DNA of 64,000 nucleotides from Coprousia sp963931435 (GTDB taxonomy: Bacteria; Actinomycetota; Coriobacteriia; Coriobacteriales; Coriobacteriaceae), in contig OZ007012.1 in assembly GCA_963931435.1 (NCBI GenBank), positions 1,550,001 to 1,614,000 on the forward strand. Direction: 5' to 3'. A model generated the notes under the pieces. That model saw only the letters and a program-made list of their open reading frames with translations. It had not been told where the DNA came from and searched no databases. This document shows, piece after piece, positions 27,196-39,323 of this stretch. The translations under genes were made by a program, and so were the position numbers. How positions within the stretch are numbered: position 1 is the stretch's first letter; each line of letters opens with the position of its first letter.

Positions 27196-27686
27196 GAACC
27201 GCTCCCCTCGCGCACGATGTCGGCGAGCCGCGCACCGCAGAAGCGCGCGAGCTCCATGGGATCGACCTCCAACTGCAGGCCGCGCCGGCCGCCGGAGATG
27301 AAGATGGTGTCGAAAAGCTGGCACGTCTCGTCGAACACGGTGGGAAAGGCCCGCTTCATGCCCACGGGCGAGCACCCGCCGCGCATGTAGCCGGTGACGG
27401 AGACGAGATCGCGCACGTGGATCATCGCGAGCGCCTTCTTGCCGGCGCACGCCGCGGCCGCCTTGAGGTCGAGCTCCGCGGCGACGGGGATGCAGCACAC
27501 CACGTGGTCGCCATCCGGCGCCGCCGTCACGAGGGTCTTGAACACCTGGTCGGGGTCTTCGCCCAACTGCGCCGCCGCATGCACGCCCGAAAGGTCGCTC
27601 TCGTCGACGGCGTACTCGACGGCGCGGTACGCGATGCCCGCGCCGTCGAGCATGCGCATCGCGTTGGTCTTCCTCTCACGGCTCAT
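27192..27686 (-). CDS. ybaK: Cys-tRNA(Pro)/Cys-tRNA(Cys) deacylase YbaK
   Basis: YbaK hydrolyses cysteine mis-attached to tRNA-Pro. The 164-residue protein matches the YbaK/EbsC fold with VFKTLVTAAPDG, CCIPVAAELDLKAAA, the GGCSPVGMK motif and a terminal ELARFCGARLADI. It lies 15 bases after the NlpC/P60 gene and overlaps murJ by four bases (ATGA), so it is part of a tight minus-strand run. Confidence 0.93.
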   Translation of the reverse strand: MSRERKTNAMRMLDGAGIAYRAVEYAVDESDLSGVHAAAQLGEDPDQVFKTLVTAAPDGDHVVCCIPVAAELDLKAAAACAGKKALAMIHVRDLVSVTGYMRGGCSPVGMKRAFPTVFDETCQLFDTIFISGGRRGLQLEVDPMELARFCGARLADIVREGSGS

Positions 27687-27701
27687 GGACGCGGGCGCAC
27701 C

Positions 27702-28958
27702 TTAGATGGGGCTGCCGCCGCCGCAGGGGGTGCCGCAGTAGTAGATGCTCGTGGTGATGACGCCCGTGCTGTAGTCGCTCGCATGGGTCATCATGCCGCC
27801 GCCGATGTAGATGCCCACGTGCCCCACGTAGCCGCCGTAGCTGTAGAACACCAGGTCGCCCGCGACGAACGTGCTGGGGTCGGTCTTGAGGTTGCCCGCG
27901 GCGACCACCTGGTTGTACTGGCCCTGCGCGGTGCGGCTGAGGCCGATTCCCGCGCAGCTGTAGGCGTAGCTGGAAAGGCCCGAGCAGTCGAACGAGACGC
28001 CCGGGTTCATGGCGCCCCAGCCGTAGGCGCATCCCACCTGAGAGTTGGCGACCGAGACGATGGTGTTGCGCGCGGACTGGCTCAGGTTGCCGGTGCCGCC
28101 CGAGGGCGCGGTGGTGGAGCCGCCGGTGCTGCCCCCGGCGCTGCCGCCCGGAGTCTGGCCGTCGCCCGCGTTGCCCGTGTTCCCGGTGCCACCGGTGCCG
28201 CCGGCGTTCCCGGTACCGCCCGTGGTCTGGCCGCCCTGGTCGGCGCCGGTATCGGTGGAGCCGGCGTTCTGCTGCTGTTGCTGCGACGCGGCAGCCGCAG
28301 CGGCGCGCTCGGCGTCGAGTGCCTCCTGCAGGTCGGCGGAGAGGCCGTTGACGTACGACTCGGCCTCGGACTGGGAGGAGGCGAGCTCCTGCGCGCTCGC
28401 GGTCTGCTGCTCCAGGAGGTCCTTGAGCTGCTGCTCCTGATCGGAGAGCTCGGTCTGCTGCTGGTCGAGGCTCGTCTGCAGCTCGCGCACGCCGTCGATG
28501 CGCGCCGACTGCGCGTCGGCGACCTTGTTGGCGTAGTAGATGCGCGAGGCGAGCTCCTCGAACGAGGTCGAGGAGAGCAGCACGGAGGCGAGGGTGACCT
28601 CGCCGTTCTTATAATCCGCCGCGATCTGCTCAGCGAGATCGTCCTGGGCGCCGGCGAGCTCCTCCTTCGTCTCGGCGATCTGCTCCTCCAGATCGGCGAT
28701 GCGCTGCTGCGTGTCGGAGAGCTCCTGCTCGGTCGAGACCACGACGGCCTGGGCCATCTCGAGCTGGCGCGTGAGATCGGCCAGGCGCTGCTTGGCCTCA
28801 TCGAGCTGGGAGGAGATCTGATCGCTCTCTTCGGCCCAGACGAACGCGGGAGCGCTGAGGACGGGGCCCGCGGCGAGGGCGCAGGAGAGGAGAAGGGCGG
28901 TGGCGCGACGGGCCGTCAGGAACCTGCGCGCGCCCAGGGGAGTACGGTTGAGCTTCAT
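27702..28958 (-). CDS. Secreted NlpC/P60 peptidoglycan hydrolase with N-terminal coiled coil
   Basis: A cell-wall endopeptidase of the RipA/CwlO type that cuts stem peptides. The 418-residue protein has a signal peptide (hydrophobic core ALLLSCALAAGPVLS). A long coiled coil spans about residues 45-220. A Gly/Thr-rich linker covers about 240-290, and the NlpC/P60 domain about 295-418. The likely catalytic triad is Cys325 (SFDCSGL), His380 (GHVGIYIG) and His392 (MMTHASDY). Such coiled coils often hold the enzyme inactive until bound by an FtsEX-type partner, which I infer only by analogy. An extended -10 (TGCTATGAT) lies upstream near 29005. It stands between uvrA and ybaK-murJ. Confidence 0.92.
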   Translation of the reverse strand: MKLNRTPLGARRFLTARRATALLLSCALAAGPVLSAPAFVWAEESDQISSQLDEAKQRLADLTRQLEMAQAVVVSTEQELSDTQQRIADLEEQIAETKEELAGAQDDLAEQIAADYKNGEVTLASVLLSSTSFEELASRIYYANKVADAQSARIDGVRELQTSLDQQQTELSDQEQQLKDLLEQQTASAQELASSQSEAESYVNGLSADLQEALDAERAAAAAASQQQQQNAGSTDTGADQGGQTTGGTGNAGGTGGTGNTGNAGDGQTPGGSAGGSTGGSTTAPSGGTGNLSQSARNTIVSVANSQVGCAYGWGAMNPGVSFDCSGLSSYAYSCAGIGLSRTAQGQYNQVVAAGNLKTDPSTFVAGDLVFYSYGGYVGHVGIYIGGGMMTHASDYSTGVITTSIYYCGTPCGGGSPI

Positions 28959-29047
28959 ACCTATGCCTTCCTAATGGCGTTCCGGCATGTCGGTTCAATC
29001 CATCATAGCAGGCTTCGGACGGCCCTAAGAACACTCCACAATGCGCC

Positions 29048-31927
<2,880 letters not shown>

Positions 31928-32087
31928 GGAACCCCTTTCGCTGGGACCGTGTACGAGGCGGATGCGTTGGATGCCGGGCTGCTGGGACAGAATCCCGGCA
32001 GCATTTCAGTGTAGCGCCCAAACGGGCGGACAGATGTTCGCGTCTTGGCCCCTCACGGGATATCCAAGCCTTGTGCGATGCGGACGG

Positions 32088-32093
32088 GTACAA
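32088..32093 (+). promoter_or_regulatory. -10 box of the Mrp gene
   Basis: GGGTACAATGGG lies 64 bases before the ATG. The similar GGGTACAATCGG occurs at about 34532-34543 before the second flavoprotein, suggesting the same promoter type. Neither has a clear -35 box. Confidence 0.45.
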
Positions 32094-32156
32094 TGGGTGG
32101 CGCATGAACCAAACCCGCCCGCCGCGCGCGGCGGGCTCATACGAAAGGATGCGCCC

Positions 32157-33005
32157 ATGGCAACATGCGAGCATGCCGCGGCCGCGGGCGGGCAGACCGC
32201 CCCGCTGCAGTTTGAAGAGAACAGCCTGTCCCAAGCGAAGCGCGTCATCGCGGTGCTCTCCGGCAAGGGCGGCGTGGGCAAGTCGCTCGTCACCGGCTCG
32301 CTCGCCATCGAGCTCGCGCGCCGCGGGAACACCGTGGGCGTGCTCGACGCCGACATCACCGGCCCCTCCATCCCCAAGATGCTCGGCATGAGCGGGCGCC
32401 ATGCGAGCGGCATCGGCAACCTGCTGCTCCCCGAGGTCTCGTCCACCGGCATCAAGGTCATGTCGTCCAACCTGCTGCTCGCCAACGAGACCGACCCCGT
32501 GCTCTGGCGCGGCCCGGTGATTGCGGGCGCCATCAAGCAGTTCTGGAGCGACACCTCGTGGGGCCCGCTCGACTACCTGCTCGTCGACATGCCCCCGGGC
32601 ACGGGCGACGTGGCGCTCACCGTGTTCCAGTCGCTGCCGGTAGACGGCATCGTCGTGGTCACGAGCCCGCAGGACCTGGTGAGCATGATCGTCGCCAAGG
32701 CCGTGAACATGGCCGAGAAGATGAACGTGCCGATCCTCGGCCTCATCGAGAACATGAGCTACGTCACCTGCCCCGACTGCGGGCGCAAGATCGAGGTCTT
32801 CGGTCCGAGCAAGCTCGACGAGGTGGCCGCCGGCTACGGCCTCGAGGTGCTCGGCCGCCTGCCCATCGACCCGGCGCTCGCCCTCGCCTGCGACGCCGGC
32901 GCCCTGGAGGAGGCGCTCCCAGCCGATTTCCTGCCCGGCGCCGTCAAGGCCTGCGAGGCCGTGGCCCCGCACGAGGGCGCCGACGCGCCTGAGGCGGCGG
33001 AGTAG
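32157..33005 (+). CDS. Mrp/NBP35 family ATP-binding iron-sulfur carrier protein
   Basis: Proteins of this family (Mrp, ApbC) bind and transfer Fe-S clusters using a P-loop ATPase. The 282-residue protein has the deviant Walker A SGKGGVGKS (Lys42), switch I VLDADITGPS, switch II LLVDMPPGTGD and the cluster-binding CPDC (Cys205, Cys208). I chose ATG 32157 with GAAAGGA upstream. The open frame extends far to the left without family similarity. It stands apart from any isc/suf genes in the window and is followed by its own terminator. Confidence 0.93.
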   Translation: MATCEHAAAAGGQTAPLQFEENSLSQAKRVIAVLSGKGGVGKSLVTGSLAIELARRGNTVGVLDADITGPSIPKMLGMSGRHASGIGNLLLPEVSSTGIKVMSSNLLLANETDPVLWRGPVIAGAIKQFWSDTSWGPLDYLLVDMPPGTGDVALTVFQSLPVDGIVVVTSPQDLVSMIVAKAVNMAEKMNVPILGLIENMSYVTCPDCGRKIEVFGPSKLDEVAAGYGLEVLGRLPIDPALALACDAGALEEALPADFLPGAVKACEAVAPHEGADAPEAAE

Positions 33006-33016
33006 ATAGAAGCTGA

Positions 33017-33047
33017 GCGGGGCGCGTTGCGGTGCGCCCCGCGTCTT
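33017..33047 (+). terminator. Terminator after the Mrp gene
   Basis: GCGGGGCGC and GCGCCCCGC form a perfect stem followed by GTCTTGT, 12 bases after the stop. Confidence 0.65.
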
Positions 33048-33210
33048 GTATCCACCGGACAGGTGCCCAACGGACGGGCAGGCTGCCGCGACGCGCTCGG
33101 GACGAGGCCGCTGAGACGCCGGCCGGGGAGCGTCGCAATCGAGCGCGCCAGGTGCGTCTGGCGCTGCCCCCGCCCTCGATGGGCGGTGCGTGGGAATGAA
33201 GGGACGCCCC

Positions 33211-34503
33211 ATGAAGACACCGGAACTCGCATGCGACGTCGCCATCATCGGCGGCGGGGCCTCGGGCCTCGCCGCCGCCCTTTCCGCCGCGCGCGCCGGG
33301 GCGTCGGTCCTCGTCATCGAGCGTGACGTCGAGGCGGGGCTCCCCATCCTCGCCACCGGCAACGGGCGCTGCAACGTCTCGAACGCGCGCCTCGATCCCG
33401 CGCGCTACCTTCACCCCGAGGCCGCCCGCGCCGTCATGGGCCCCGCCCCCGAGGCGGAGCTCGAGGGCTTCTTCGCCTCTCTGGGCCTCATGACCGCGCG
33501 CGAGGGCGATCGGCTCTACCCCTACAGCAAACGCGCCGCATCGGTGCGCGACGCGCTCCTCTCCGCCTGCCGGCGCGCGAGGGTGCGCATCGTCTGCGGG
33601 GCGCGCATCGCATCCGCCCGCCCGGCCGACGACGGATGGCTGCTCGTCCTTGAGGTGCCCGCCGCGCCCCTCAAGGCCCCCAGGCGGGATTCAGCCCACG
33701 CCCGTCTGCGCGCGCAGCGCCGCGCGCTCGATGCCGTCCCCAAAGTACGGCGTCCCCTCGCCGCTCAATCCGTCATCATCGCCGTGGGCGGACGCAGCGC
33801 CGAGACGTCCGCGCTCTTCGGGCTCCCCCACCATGACGAGCACCCTGTGCTCTGCCCCGTCTCCTGCCGCCTCGCCGCGGCTGACGCCGAGGCCTCCCAG
33901 ACCCTCATGAACGCGCTTGACGGCGTGCGCCAGGAGGGCGCTCTGGAACTCGAGCGCGCCGGCGCCCCGATCTGGCGCGAGCGCGGCGAGGTGCTCTTCC
34001 GCGCCTACGGGCTCTCGGGCATCGTCGCGTTCGACCTCTCGCGACGTGCCCTCACAGGTGACCGCCTCTCGTTCGACCTCTTCCCCGATCTATCCGAGGC
34101 CGGCCTCGCGCGCCTTCTCGAGGCCCGCGAGGCGCAGGTAGGGCGCCTCGAGCAGGCGGGCCCCACCTGGTTCGACGGCGTCATCGCCCCCGAGCTCGCC
34201 CGGGCCGTCTGCGCCTGCGCGCCCGCATCCACCCCGAAGGAGGCGGCCCGTGCCTGCAAGCGCCTCCCCTTCGCATTCGAAGGCCTCGCCGAGGAGCGCT
34301 CGGCCCAGGTGCGCCGCGGCGGCATCGCCCTCAACGCGCTCGAGCTCGGCACGCTCCGGGTCCGCGCGGGAGCCGCAGGCGGCCTCTTCGCCTGCGGCGA
34401 GGCGCTCGATCAAGACGCCGACTGCGGCGGGTTCAACCTCGCCTGGGCCTGGCTCTCCGGCCTGCGCGCCGGGCGCGCCGCTGCCAAGGCTTGCGAGCGC
34501 TGA
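33211..34503 (+). CDS. FAD-dependent oxidoreductase of the HI0933/YhiN family
   Basis: A predicted flavoprotein of unknown substrate, 430 residues. It has the dinucleotide-binding IIGGGASGLAAALSAARAGAS, then the family motif ATGNGRCNVSN. The C-terminal GGLFACGEALDQDADCGGFNLAWAWLSG binds FAD in related structures. I chose ATG 33211 with AAGGGA seven bases upstream; GTG 33190 and ATG 33196 are alternatives. A second flavoprotein gene follows on the same strand after 87 bases. The two belong to different families (HI0933 and COG2509), so this is not a recent duplication. Confidence 0.88.
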   Translation: MKTPELACDVAIIGGGASGLAAALSAARAGASVLVIERDVEAGLPILATGNGRCNVSNARLDPARYLHPEAARAVMGPAPEAELEGFFASLGLMTAREGDRLYPYSKRAASVRDALLSACRRARVRIVCGARIASARPADDGWLLVLEVPAAPLKAPRRDSAHARLRAQRRALDAVPKVRRPLAAQSVIIAVGGRSAETSALFGLPHHDEHPVLCPVSCRLAAADAEASQTLMNALDGVRQEGALELERAGAPIWRERGEVLFRAYGLSGIVAFDLSRRALTGDRLSFDLFPDLSEAGLARLLEAREAQVGRLEQAGPTWFDGVIAPELARAVCACAPASTPKEAARACKRLPFAFEGLAEERSAQVRRGGIALNALELGTLRVRAGAAGGLFACGEALDQDADCGGFNLAWAWLSGLRAGRAAAKACER

Positions 34504-34590
34504 CCCGATTCCTCCATCGCCGTGCCGGCAGGGTACAATCGGGGGTACCCTAAGCTGCACCATGCACCGCAACCGTCTGGGGGAATCGCC

Positions 34591-36255
34591 ATGATCGAAA
34601 TCTCGGGCATCTACGCAAGCCTCGCCCAGGGACGCGGCGAGCAGAGCTGCCTCGCCGTCGGCCTCACCGAGGCCGTCAACCTGCTCAAATGCCTGCCCCA
34701 CCAGATCGATTCCATCGAGCTCACGGGTCGCTCCGTCGACGCCCGCCAGCGCGACCGCGTGCACTTCGTCCTCGGCATCCGCTTGAGCCTCGTCGAGGGG
34801 CTCGACGAGCAGGCGTTCGTCGAGCGCGTCCCAGAGCGGGAGCGTCGGCGCGTGCGCGTGGTCGATGTCGAGGCGCCGGCGTTCGCCCCCTCGCTCGACC
34901 TCACCCCGCGCCACCGCCCCGTCGTGGTGGGCGCGGGCTGCGCGGGACTCTTCTGCGCGCTGGCGCTCGCCCATGCCGGGCTGCGTCCGATCCTCATCGA
35001 GCGCGGCGACGACGCTGCGCGGCGTACCGAGGCCATCGACGCGTTTATCCGCACGCGCGTGCTCGATTCCGAGAGCAACATCCAGTTCGGGCTGGGCGGC
35101 GCCGGCACGTTCTCCGACGGCAAGCTCTCCACCGGCACCAAGAACCCCGCGCACGCGCTCATCTTGAAGACGTTCGTGGAGGCGGGTGCCGCCCGCGACA
35201 TCCTCTGGGACGGCAAGCCGCATATCGGATCGGATGTGCTGCCCCGCGTGGTCACGCATATCGCCGAGGAGATCCGCGCGCTCGGCGGCGAGGTACGCTT
35301 CCGCACCAAGCTCGTGGGCATCGACCGCTCCGACGCGGGCGTCGCCGGCATAACGGTGACCTCGACGGTGTCCGGCGCTGAGGGCGCCGAAGCGCCGTCA
35401 GCCGAGCGCATCCCCTGCGACCGGCTGGTGCTCGCCTGCGGGCACTCCGCGCGCGACGTGTTCGAGCTGCTGGACCGCCTCGGCGTCGCCCTCCAGCGCA
35501 AGACGTTCGCCATAGGAGTGCGCATCGAGCATCTCCAGGCCGACATCGACCGCGCCCAGTACGGCTCGGCGGCCGGACACTTCGCCCTGGGTGCGGCACC
35601 CTACAAGCTCGTCGCCCATCCGCAGGGCGAGCGCGCCGTGTTCACGTTCTGCATGTGTCCGGGCGGCAGCGTGGTAGCAGCAACCTCAGAGGAGGGCGCC
35701 GTGGTGACCAACGGGGCGAGCGAGCACGCGCGTGACGGCGTCAACGCCAACGCCGCCCTTCTGGTGAACGTCAACCCCTCCGATCTGCCCGGCACCTCGC
35801 CCCTCGAGGGCATCGCGCTGCAGCGCGCCTGCGAGCGCGCCGCGTTCGAAGCGGGCGGCGGCGCCTATAGCGCGCCCGCGCAGCTCGTCGGCGACTTCCT
35901 GGCCTCCCGGCCCAGCCGCACCGCGGGCGGCATCGAGCCCTCCTATCCGCTCGGGGTCGCCTGGGGCGATCTGGCGAGCCTGCTGCCGCCCTACATCATC
36001 AGCGCGCTGCGCGCAGGGCTCCCGTTGCTCGACCGGAAGCTCCATGGCTTCGCGCGCGAGGACGCCGTGCTCACGGGCGTCGAGACGCGCTCCAGCTCGC
36101 CCATCACCGTGGTGCGCGACCGCGCCACGTTCGCCTCGGTCAACACGCCGGGCCTCTACCCCTGTGGTGAGGGTGCCGGGTACGCCGGTGGCATCATGAG
36201 CGCTGCGACCGACGGCATCCGCTGCGCCGATGCCATCGTGGCCTCGCTCATCTAA
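34591..36255 (+). CDS. FAD-dependent protein of the COG2509 family
   Basis: A predicted flavoprotein dehydrogenase of unknown substrate, 554 residues. A poorly conserved N-terminal domain of about 105 residues precedes the Rossmann motif VVGAGCAGLFCALALAHAG. Family motifs are NIQFGLGGAGTFSDGKLSTG, GHSARDVFELL and GVRIEHLQ. FCMCPGGSVV and the FAD-binding end GEGAGYAGGIMSAATDGI follow. The start is ATG 34591 with GGGGGA six bases upstream; an in-frame codon at 34522 lacks a ribosome-binding site. GGGTACAATCGG at about 34532 may be its own -10 region. A convergent terminator follows. Confidence 0.88.
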   Translation: MIEISGIYASLAQGRGEQSCLAVGLTEAVNLLKCLPHQIDSIELTGRSVDARQRDRVHFVLGIRLSLVEGLDEQAFVERVPERERRRVRVVDVEAPAFAPSLDLTPRHRPVVVGAGCAGLFCALALAHAGLRPILIERGDDAARRTEAIDAFIRTRVLDSESNIQFGLGGAGTFSDGKLSTGTKNPAHALILKTFVEAGAARDILWDGKPHIGSDVLPRVVTHIAEEIRALGGEVRFRTKLVGIDRSDAGVAGITVTSTVSGAEGAEAPSAERIPCDRLVLACGHSARDVFELLDRLGVALQRKTFAIGVRIEHLQADIDRAQYGSAAGHFALGAAPYKLVAHPQGERAVFTFCMCPGGSVVAATSEEGAVVTNGASEHARDGVNANAALLVNVNPSDLPGTSPLEGIALQRACERAAFEAGGGAYSAPAQLVGDFLASRPSRTAGGIEPSYPLGVAWGDLASLLPPYIISALRAGLPLLDRKLHGFAREDAVLTGVETRSSSPITVVRDRATFASVNTPGLYPCGEGAGYAGGIMSAATDGIRCADAIVASLI

Positions 36256-36266
36256 GAGTCGCAAGC

Positions 36267-36308
36267 AAAAAGGACGGCGCCGCGGACCTTTGCCCACGAC
36301 GCCGCCCT
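36267..36308. terminator. Terminator between the convergent flavoprotein and membrane protein genes
   Basis: AGGACGGCG and CGCCGCCCT pair with one G-U. On the minus strand the stem is followed by TTTTTGC, so it mainly serves the minus-strand gene. Confidence 0.6.
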
Positions 36309-36355
36309 CGAAGCGACATGCGCCGCACCCGTACCCGAGCGCTGTGACAGCCTGC

Positions 36356-36991
36356 CTACGCGGCAGCCTCCTCGACGGCGGACCCATCGTAGAGCTTGAT
36401 GGCGCCGTAGACGAACCCCCAGGCGGCGATGAAGAACGCGACGCAGGCGAAACCCACCTGCGCGGCGTCGGCAGCCATGTTGAGACCGCCCGCCATGGAA
36501 ACGACCCAGACCGCCGCCGCGAGAGCGAGCTCGATATACCAGCGCTGCGCACCGCGACGGAAGAGCTCGAGGGCGATGGCAGCGAGATAGAGCGCCAGGT
36601 ACACGCCGGCGAACAGGTACACCGAGCTGAAGGAGCCCAGCTGGCTCATGGAGTAGATGCCCCAGAGGCCGGCGAGCAGCATGAAGACGTCGAACAGGGG
36701 CTCGATCCAGCCAAGGACCCAGGCGGGACGCATGGCGAGCGTCACGAGCGAGGTGATGAAGCCGAGCGCGACGGCGCACCAAGGTAGCAGGGCGACGAGC
36801 CCGGCGGGGCCGTCGGTGGGGGTGATTGAGAACAGGCCGGCACCGCCCATGACCGGGGTGACGAACATGTAGACCGACCATGCGAAGCAGAACGCGGCGA
36901 GCAGGATGAAGCCGACCTTGGAAGCGGAGAGCTTGCGCGCGAACCCCTTGAAATCGAGCTTCTTGTACTCAGGCATGTATTCCGATGACAT
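36356..36991 (-). CDS. Membrane protein of unknown function (six or so membrane segments)
   Basis: A 211-residue membrane protein with a basic N-terminal tail (EYKKLDFKGFARKLSASK) and about six hydrophobic segments. The architecture recalls HdeD/DUF308-type proteins, but I see no diagnostic motif and give no function. It starts at ATG 36991. A clear -10 box TATAAT lies at about 37060-37055 on the minus strand. The gene is flanked by terminators and is probably monocistronic. Confidence 0.65.
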   Translation of the reverse strand: MSSEYMPEYKKLDFKGFARKLSASKVGFILLAAFCFAWSVYMFVTPVMGGAGLFSITPTDGPAGLVALLPWCAVALGFITSLVTLAMRPAWVLGWIEPLFDVFMLLAGLWGIYSMSQLGSFSSVYLFAGVYLALYLAAIALELFRRGAQRWYIELALAAAVWVVSMAGGLNMAADAAQVGFACVAFFIAAWGFVYGAIKLYDGSAVEEAAA

Positions 36992-37072
36992 AGCTACCCC
37001 TCATTTCACGCTGCAGCAACGCTGAGCCGGCATGCCGCCGCCCCCTGACGCCCCATTATACATGAACCGTGC

Positions 37073-39319
37073 TCAATGCTTGGACCGCGTGCCCTGCCGC
37101 TTGCGGCCGCCGCCGAAGACGGACCCCTTGCGCGCGGTGCGGCGCAGCTGCTCGATCACCTCGTCCTCGGTCGAGCCCTCGGCGAGCGCGCGCAGGTGGA
37201 CGATGGCGTCGCGCAGGCGCGCGGCCTCCTCGAAATCCATCGCCTCGGAGGCGCTGCGCATGTCCTCCTCCATGGTGGCGACCATGCGGGCGAGCTCGTC
37301 CTTGGGCAGGCCGGAGAGCTCCTCGGCGAGCCGCTGGCCCGTCGACTCCGCGTAGGCGGGAGCCTCGTCGGCGCCGTCCTCCCCCGCCGGGGTAAAGAAC
37401 GCGCCGTGCCCCAGGGTGTCGCCGCGGCTGCGGTCGCGCTTGCCCACGCTCTCGGTCGCCTCGGCGATGAAGCTCGAGATGTCGTTGATCGCCTTGCGCA
37501 CGGTGCGCGGCTCGATGCCGTGCTCCTCGTTGAACGCCATCTGGATCGTGCGGCGGCGGTTGGTCTCGTCGATGGCCTCGCGCATCGAATCGGTGATGGT
37601 GTCGGCGTACATGATGACCTCGCCGTCGGCGTTGCGCGCCGCGCGCCCGATCGTCTGGATGAGGGAGCGGCGGTTGCGGAGGAACCCCTCCTTGTCGGCA
37701 TCGAGGATCGCCACGAGCGAAACCTCGGGCAGGTCCAGTCCCTCGCGCAGCAGGTTGATGCCCACGAGCACATCGATCTTCCCCTGGCGCAGGTCGCGCA
37801 GGATGTCCACGCGGTCCATCGTCGCGGTGTCGGAGTGCATGTAGTTGACCTTGATACCCGCATCGAGCAGATGGTCGGTGAGGTCCTCGGCCATGCGCTT
37901 GGTGAGCGTGGTCACCAGCACGCGCTCATGGCGCGCCGTGCGGACGCGGATCTCGTCCAGCAGGTCGTCGATCTGGCCGTGCACGGGCCGCACGTCGATC
38001 TTCGGGTCCAGAAGGCCCGTCGGGCGGATGATCTGCTCCACGTTGTTCTGGCTCACGCGCAGCTCGTAGTCACCGGGCGTGGCGCTCACGTAGATGAACT
38101 GCGGGATGCGCGCCTCGAACTCGTCGAAGCGCAGCGGACGGTTGTCGAGCGCCGAAGGGAGGCGGAAGCCGTGCTCCACGAGCGTGACCTTGCGCGAGCG
38201 GTCGCCTTCGTGCATGCCGCGGATCTGGGGCACGGTCACATGGCTCTCATCGATGATGCAGAGCATGTCCTTGGGGAAGTAGTCGATGAGCGTGAACGGC
38301 GGCTCACCAGGCTTGCGGCCATCGAGATGGCGGGAGTAGTTCTCGATGCCGTTGCAGTACCCCATCGTCTCCAGCATCTCGAGATCGTAGTCGGTGCGCT
38401 GCTGCAGGCGCTGGGCCTCCAGCAGTTTGTCGGCCGCCTTGAGCTCGGCCACGCGCCCCTCGAGCTCCTCTTCGATCGTCTTGAGAGCCGCGGTGACCTT
38501 GGGCTTCTCCGTGACGTAGTGCGAGGCGGGCCACACGGGGATCGCATCGTACTCGCGCTGGATCTCGCCGGTGACCTCATCGATCTCTGCGATGAGCTCG
38601 ACCTCGTCACCGAAGAACTCGAACCGCAGGGGATGCTCGGCGTAGGGCGGGTACACGTCCACCACGTCCCCGCGCACGCGGAACGTGCCGCGCGACAGGT
38701 CGAAATCGTTGCGGTCGTACTGGATGTCGATGAGCGCGTGGATGAAGTCGTCGCGCTCGAGCGGCACCTTCTTGTCGACGTTGGGCGCGAGCCCCGCGTA
38801 GTCCTCGGGCGAGCCGATGCCGTAGATACACGAGACGGAGGCCACCACGATCACGTCGCGGCGGCTGAGCAGCGATGCCGTGGCCTGATGGCGCAGCATC
38901 TCCACTTCCTCGTTGATGGAGGCGTCCTTCTCGATGTAGGTGTCCGACTGGGGCACGTACGCCTCAGGTTGGTAATAGTCGTAGTACGAGACGAAGTACA
39001 CCACCGCGTTGTGGGGGAAGAACTCCTTGAGCTCGCTCGCGAGCTGGGCAGCGAGCGTCTTGTTGGGTGCCATGACGAGCGTCGGCTTGCCGAGCGCCTC
39101 GATGGTCTTGGCCATGGTGTAGGTCTTGCCCGATCCGGTCACACCCAGGAGGACCTGGTAGCGGTCCCCCTCCTCGACGCCCTTGACCAAAGACGCGATG
39201 GCCTGCGGCTGGTCGCCGGATGGTTGGAACGGCGAGACCACCTCGAACTTCACGGGATCGCCCGCGACTCCGAACCGCTTGAGCTCGCCGCCGACGCGCT
39301 CGACCTGAAACGCCTCCAT
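37073..39319 (-). CDS. uvrB: Excinuclease ABC subunit B (UvrB)
   Basis: UvrB is the damage-verifying helicase of nucleotide excision repair. The 748-residue protein has Walker A GVTGSGKTYT, the beta-hairpin region YYDYYQPEAYVPQ, DESHVTVPQIRGM, and motif VI QTIGRAARN. The C-terminal UVR motif MDFEEAARLRDAIVHL binds UvrC. I chose ATG 39319 with AGGAAGGG upstream; it begins four bases after the lytic transglycosylase stop. It is the third gene of the coaE-transglycosylase-uvrB run, like the coaE-uvrB adjacency seen in other Actinobacteria. Confidence 0.97.
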   Translation of the reverse strand: MEAFQVERVGGELKRFGVAGDPVKFEVVSPFQPSGDQPQAIASLVKGVEEGDRYQVLLGVTGSGKTYTMAKTIEALGKPTLVMAPNKTLAAQLASELKEFFPHNAVVYFVSYYDYYQPEAYVPQSDTYIEKDASINEEVEMLRHQATASLLSRRDVIVVASVSCIYGIGSPEDYAGLAPNVDKKVPLERDDFIHALIDIQYDRNDFDLSRGTFRVRGDVVDVYPPYAEHPLRFEFFGDEVELIAEIDEVTGEIQREYDAIPVWPASHYVTEKPKVTAALKTIEEELEGRVAELKAADKLLEAQRLQQRTDYDLEMLETMGYCNGIENYSRHLDGRKPGEPPFTLIDYFPKDMLCIIDESHVTVPQIRGMHEGDRSRKVTLVEHGFRLPSALDNRPLRFDEFEARIPQFIYVSATPGDYELRVSQNNVEQIIRPTGLLDPKIDVRPVHGQIDDLLDEIRVRTARHERVLVTTLTKRMAEDLTDHLLDAGIKVNYMHSDTATMDRVDILRDLRQGKIDVLVGINLLREGLDLPEVSLVAILDADKEGFLRNRRSLIQTIGRAARNADGEVIMYADTITDSMREAIDETNRRRTIQMAFNEEHGIEPRTVRKAINDISSFIAEATESVGKRDRSRGDTLGHGAFFTPAGEDGADEAPAYAESTGQRLAEELSGLPKDELARMVATMEEDMRSASEAMDFEEAARLRDAIVHLRALAEGSTEDEVIEQLRRTARKGSVFGGGRKRQGTRSKH

Positions 39320-39323
39320 GCGA

